A stretch of 64,000 nucleotides of DNA, taken from contig JAHEWK010000004.1 in the NCBI GenBank assembly GCA_020740775.1, positions 992,001 through 1,056,000 on the forward strand. Reading direction: 5' to 3'. Made by a program: the position numbers and the translations under genes. The notes under the pieces were generated by a model. The model was not told the DNA's origin. It made no database searches and was given only the letters and a program-made list of their open reading frames with translations. Below, in pieces: positions 61,835 to 64,000 of the stretch (positions are counted from its first letter, which is position 1; every line of letters begins with the position of its first letter). This DNA comes from Ilyonectria destructans (taxonomy: Eukaryota; Ascomycota; Sordariomycetes; Hypocreales; Nectriaceae).

Positions 61835-62874
61835 ATGCCGAGCGTACAAAGCTTCAACACCGTCAGAGCCCGGTCCTATGTGTCCCGGCTTCCGCTCTTC
61901 ACTCGGATAATAGTGGTAATAATTTTCGGCTTCTGGGCGGCTGGATTCCAGTCGGTGTTGGACTTGCAGAAATGGGGAGCCCTGATCCCTGATCAGATCA
62001 GCATTACCGCAGGTGAGTTTCTACCCTGAGATGCCCGGCCGCTGGCGCATGTGCTAACATGGTGCGCGTGACAGCATACCGACTATCGACGTTCCCACTA
62101 ATCCATTTGAACTTCATCCATGCGCTCCTCAACGTGCTGGCCTTGACGCCGTTGATGGAGAGGTTTGAGGGCGAGTACGGGACTTTGACAACTCTGGCCC
62201 TATTTTTCGGACGTAAGCACGAACCGCTCGAATCTAGCCACCGAAATTGTGAAACTGATCTGTTTCAGCGTTGACGACGATCCCGGGCGTGCTATATGTG
62301 GTGATCGAGAGAGCCATCTTGCGGGCGAACAATGAGGTTGTAGGAGCGAGGTGAGAATACTTTGGCTGGCAAGACCCGTTTTTGGCGACTGTGACTGACG
62401 TGCGATGATAGCGTATGGGTGTTCTTGCTGCTGGGTATGGAGGCCATTCGAACCTACAAGACGAATCCGTATCTCGTCATTGGCACCGTTCATATCCCCA
62501 CTTGGACGACACCGCTGCTCTTGATCTTGGTGGTGGCGGCTTTGGTGCCGCGGACTAGCTTCCTGGGCCATCTATGCGGTGTTATCGTTGGATACGCTGG
62601 TAAGTTTTCTTTCATCCTAAATGTCGAGCTGAATGATGATGGCTGATTCACTGTTGTAGCTGGCTTCGGCTATGTGAAATTCCTGGCTCCTCCGGAGTGG
62701 GCGCTTCGCTGGATTGAGTCGCGCCTTAACCTGCTGGCGATCCTCCCGCACTATGTGAGCGTCGACCAGAAGACCTACGGGCGATTCGGCGTGTTGCCAT
62801 CTAACAACCGGACCGGCCCTGGCGGTAGTGCGGCGACGGAGCTTGTGGGAACTACCCAGCGCCTGGGACCTTGA
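61835..62874 (+). CDS. RBD2: Rhomboid-type intramembrane serine protease (Rbd2 family)
   Basis: Golgi/endosomal rhomboid; in fission yeast Rbd2 takes part in processing the membrane-bound sterol regulator. Five exons, 61835-62012, 62075-62212, 62269-62350, 62412-62599 and 62660-62874, give 266 aa. Hydrophobic segments include IIVVIIFGFWAAGFQ, NFIHALLNVLALTPLM, LTTLALFFG, SVWVFLLLGMEAI, LLLILVVAALVP and GHLCGVIVGYAAGF. The predicted catalytic Ser is in VVGASVWV and the His in FLGHLCGVIVG. The Ser codon (AG|C) is split by the third intron. The usual GxSG is not evident here: the motif reads G-A-S-V. The tail is cytosolic and conserved in filamentous fungi (LPHYVSVDQKTYGRFGVLPS). Transcribed in the same direction as GAA1, 734 bp downstream. 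Confidence 0.9.
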
Positions 62875-63608
62875 ACTTGCATGTGTATTCGTCTGGCAAT
62901 GGCACAGCATCATCTTTTGTAATATAGAATGGCATTGTACTTGGGAATCATTTCTGGGTCACTGGTTGGCGTGGCATTTAAAAGACGGGATGCTAGATGG
63001 GCCGATTTGTCGGATGGTCTGACTCGACCAACTCCATTGTCACCGTCGTTGTTTATGTTGTATGGGATGGGAGCAACTTGGGATGCCGTCATGGACAATA
63101 CAGACGGAGGCAGCGATGACGGGTCGGATGTACTTCATTGATTGGTAGCGCTCAGATATGCATCGGCCAAGCCGGCAGTGGTTTTGTTTATTAATATATT
63201 TGTGCCCTTGAGGCATATTATCAAAAAGTCTCCTGCTTGATATCGATGAAATCCATTCAGATGCTGGATGCTTCACTGCCTTGTTGCCCAAAACCAAGGA
63301 CGCGTGAGCACGTGCTCAGGCGACGAAGATGTCAAACAAGCCACATGTTACATTAGAAGAAGCCCCGATAGTTGAATACAGCATCCCCGCCATCGGCTGT
63401 GCCCCTGGGCGGGTCGCTGCTTCCCAGTCCAAGCGGCGCTGTGAGTCGAGTCGCTTGGTCGGTACGTACCTCCTCAGCACGGATTACGGATTCGTGGTGG
63501 CATCGGGATCTGTAGATGTCCACGGAACTTAGTCTTGACGATAACTCGGACGATTGAGTGTCCCGCGGCGTTTGTTGTTACTCGTCGCGCAAAAGCCTCT
63601 CTTTAATC
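62875..63608. promoter_or_regulatory. RBD2 3' flank and GAA1 promoter
   Basis: 734 bp without a supported gene. AT-rich from about 63180 to 63250 (TTTATTAATATATTTG), consistent with the RBD2 3' end. Nothing else recognised. Confidence 0.5.
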
Positions 63609-63947
63609 ATGTCGCGACTCCTTTGTAAGCTGTTCCCTCACGCCATGGTGCCCCGTGTTCTCTGGCCTGTCGCTAACCCGTGCTCTCTGCCTCCCAGCCT
63701 CGGCGCTCTCGCTGCGTCGCGACCCGCGTATCCTCAAGCTTCCTCCTTACCTGTCCTTCCTATGCATCCTGGTCGGCGTCGTCTGGCTCTTTCTCCTACC
63801 GCTCAACAACTACTCGCGCCGTACCTACATCTCCGAGAACGCCCTGCTGCCCGGCCAGGTGCACACCTACTTTGGCGGGAGCGAACAGCATGTCTTGCGG
63901 GCATACCGGCACGAGGTGGATGAGGTCGTGGGCCGTGATAACTACCA
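63609..63947 (+). CDS. GAA1: GPI transamidase component Gaa1, 5' part; rest beyond window end
   Basis: Subunit of the ER complex that attaches GPI anchors to proteins. Only two exons are inside: 63609-63624 (five codons plus one base) and 63698-63947; the window ends inside the following intron (GTACGT donor at 63948). The start reads MSRLLSALSLRRDPRILKLP, then an N-terminal membrane helix (LSFLCILVGVVWLFLLPL), then the lumenal opening NYSRRTYISENALLPGQVHT and YFGGSEQHVLRAYRHEVD, which is the family signature. The tiny first exon is supported by good splice sites and by a joined frame that gives a sensible Gaa1 N-terminus. About 90 of an expected 600 or so residues are visible. Confidence 0.88.
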
Positions 63948-64000
63948 GTACGTTTATTGTGCAGGTGCGCGACTGACGCTGAATCGTGCTGATTGGGAAT

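Overview
The window is nuclear DNA of a filamentous ascomycete. The evidence is short GT-AG introns (about 50-160 bp) with CTAAC-type branch sites, pyrimidine-rich 5' leaders, a white-collar photoreceptor, a 1,950-aa Fks-type glucan synthase and DASH/Dam1. GC-rich coding DNA next to an AT-rich, TpA-rich repeat relic, together with the protein sequences, suggests a Sordariomycete and probably Hypocreales. That placement is inference. I found 17 protein-coding genes, two of them cut by the window ends. I saw no rRNA, tRNA or CRISPR array.

Layout, left to right. The 5' end of alpha-COP (-) is divergent from the ER folding sensor UGGT (+). An AT-rich repeat relic follows (about 6.4-8.8 kb). Next come the blue-light receptor white collar-1 (-), karyopherin Kap121/importin beta-3 (-) divergent from KGD2 (+), the CBS protein Sds23/Moc1 (+), a NYN-domain protein of unknown role (+), a secreted GH17 glucanase (-), serine palmitoyltransferase subunit Lcb1 (-) and 1,3-beta-glucan synthase Fks1 (-). 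A gene-free stretch of about 5 kb separates Fks1 from a SprT-type protease (+). Then come Ran factor Mog1 (-), HIT-family Hnt1 (+), Sec14-like Csr1 (-), DASH subunit Dam1 (+) convergent with Bud20 (-), a 3.2-kb gene-free stretch, mitochondrial aconitase (+), rhomboid protease Rbd2 (+) and the 5' end of Gaa1 (+).

The genes are mostly housekeeping: secretion and ER quality control (alpha-COP, UGGT, Rbd2, Gaa1), nuclear transport (Kap121, Mog1), TCA cycle (KGD2, aconitase), lipids (Lcb1, Csr1), cell wall (Fks1, GH17), and mitosis or ribosome assembly (Dam1, Bud20). They do not form a pathway cluster. Neighbours are often divergent and probably share promoter regions.

I found no convincing new multi-gene system. 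The best leads are structural: an intron plus its flanking exon edges duplicated head-to-tail in the GH17 gene, a GC-AG intron required for the aconitase frame, a 15-nt micro-exon encoding the core of the HIT active site, an in-frame 163-codon extension upstream of Csr1 that looks like a mitochondrial leader plus membrane anchor, a 202-codon upstream frame in the white collar-1 leader, and repeat clusters inside the AT-rich island. All exon coordinates were worked out by hand from splice signals and reading frame.
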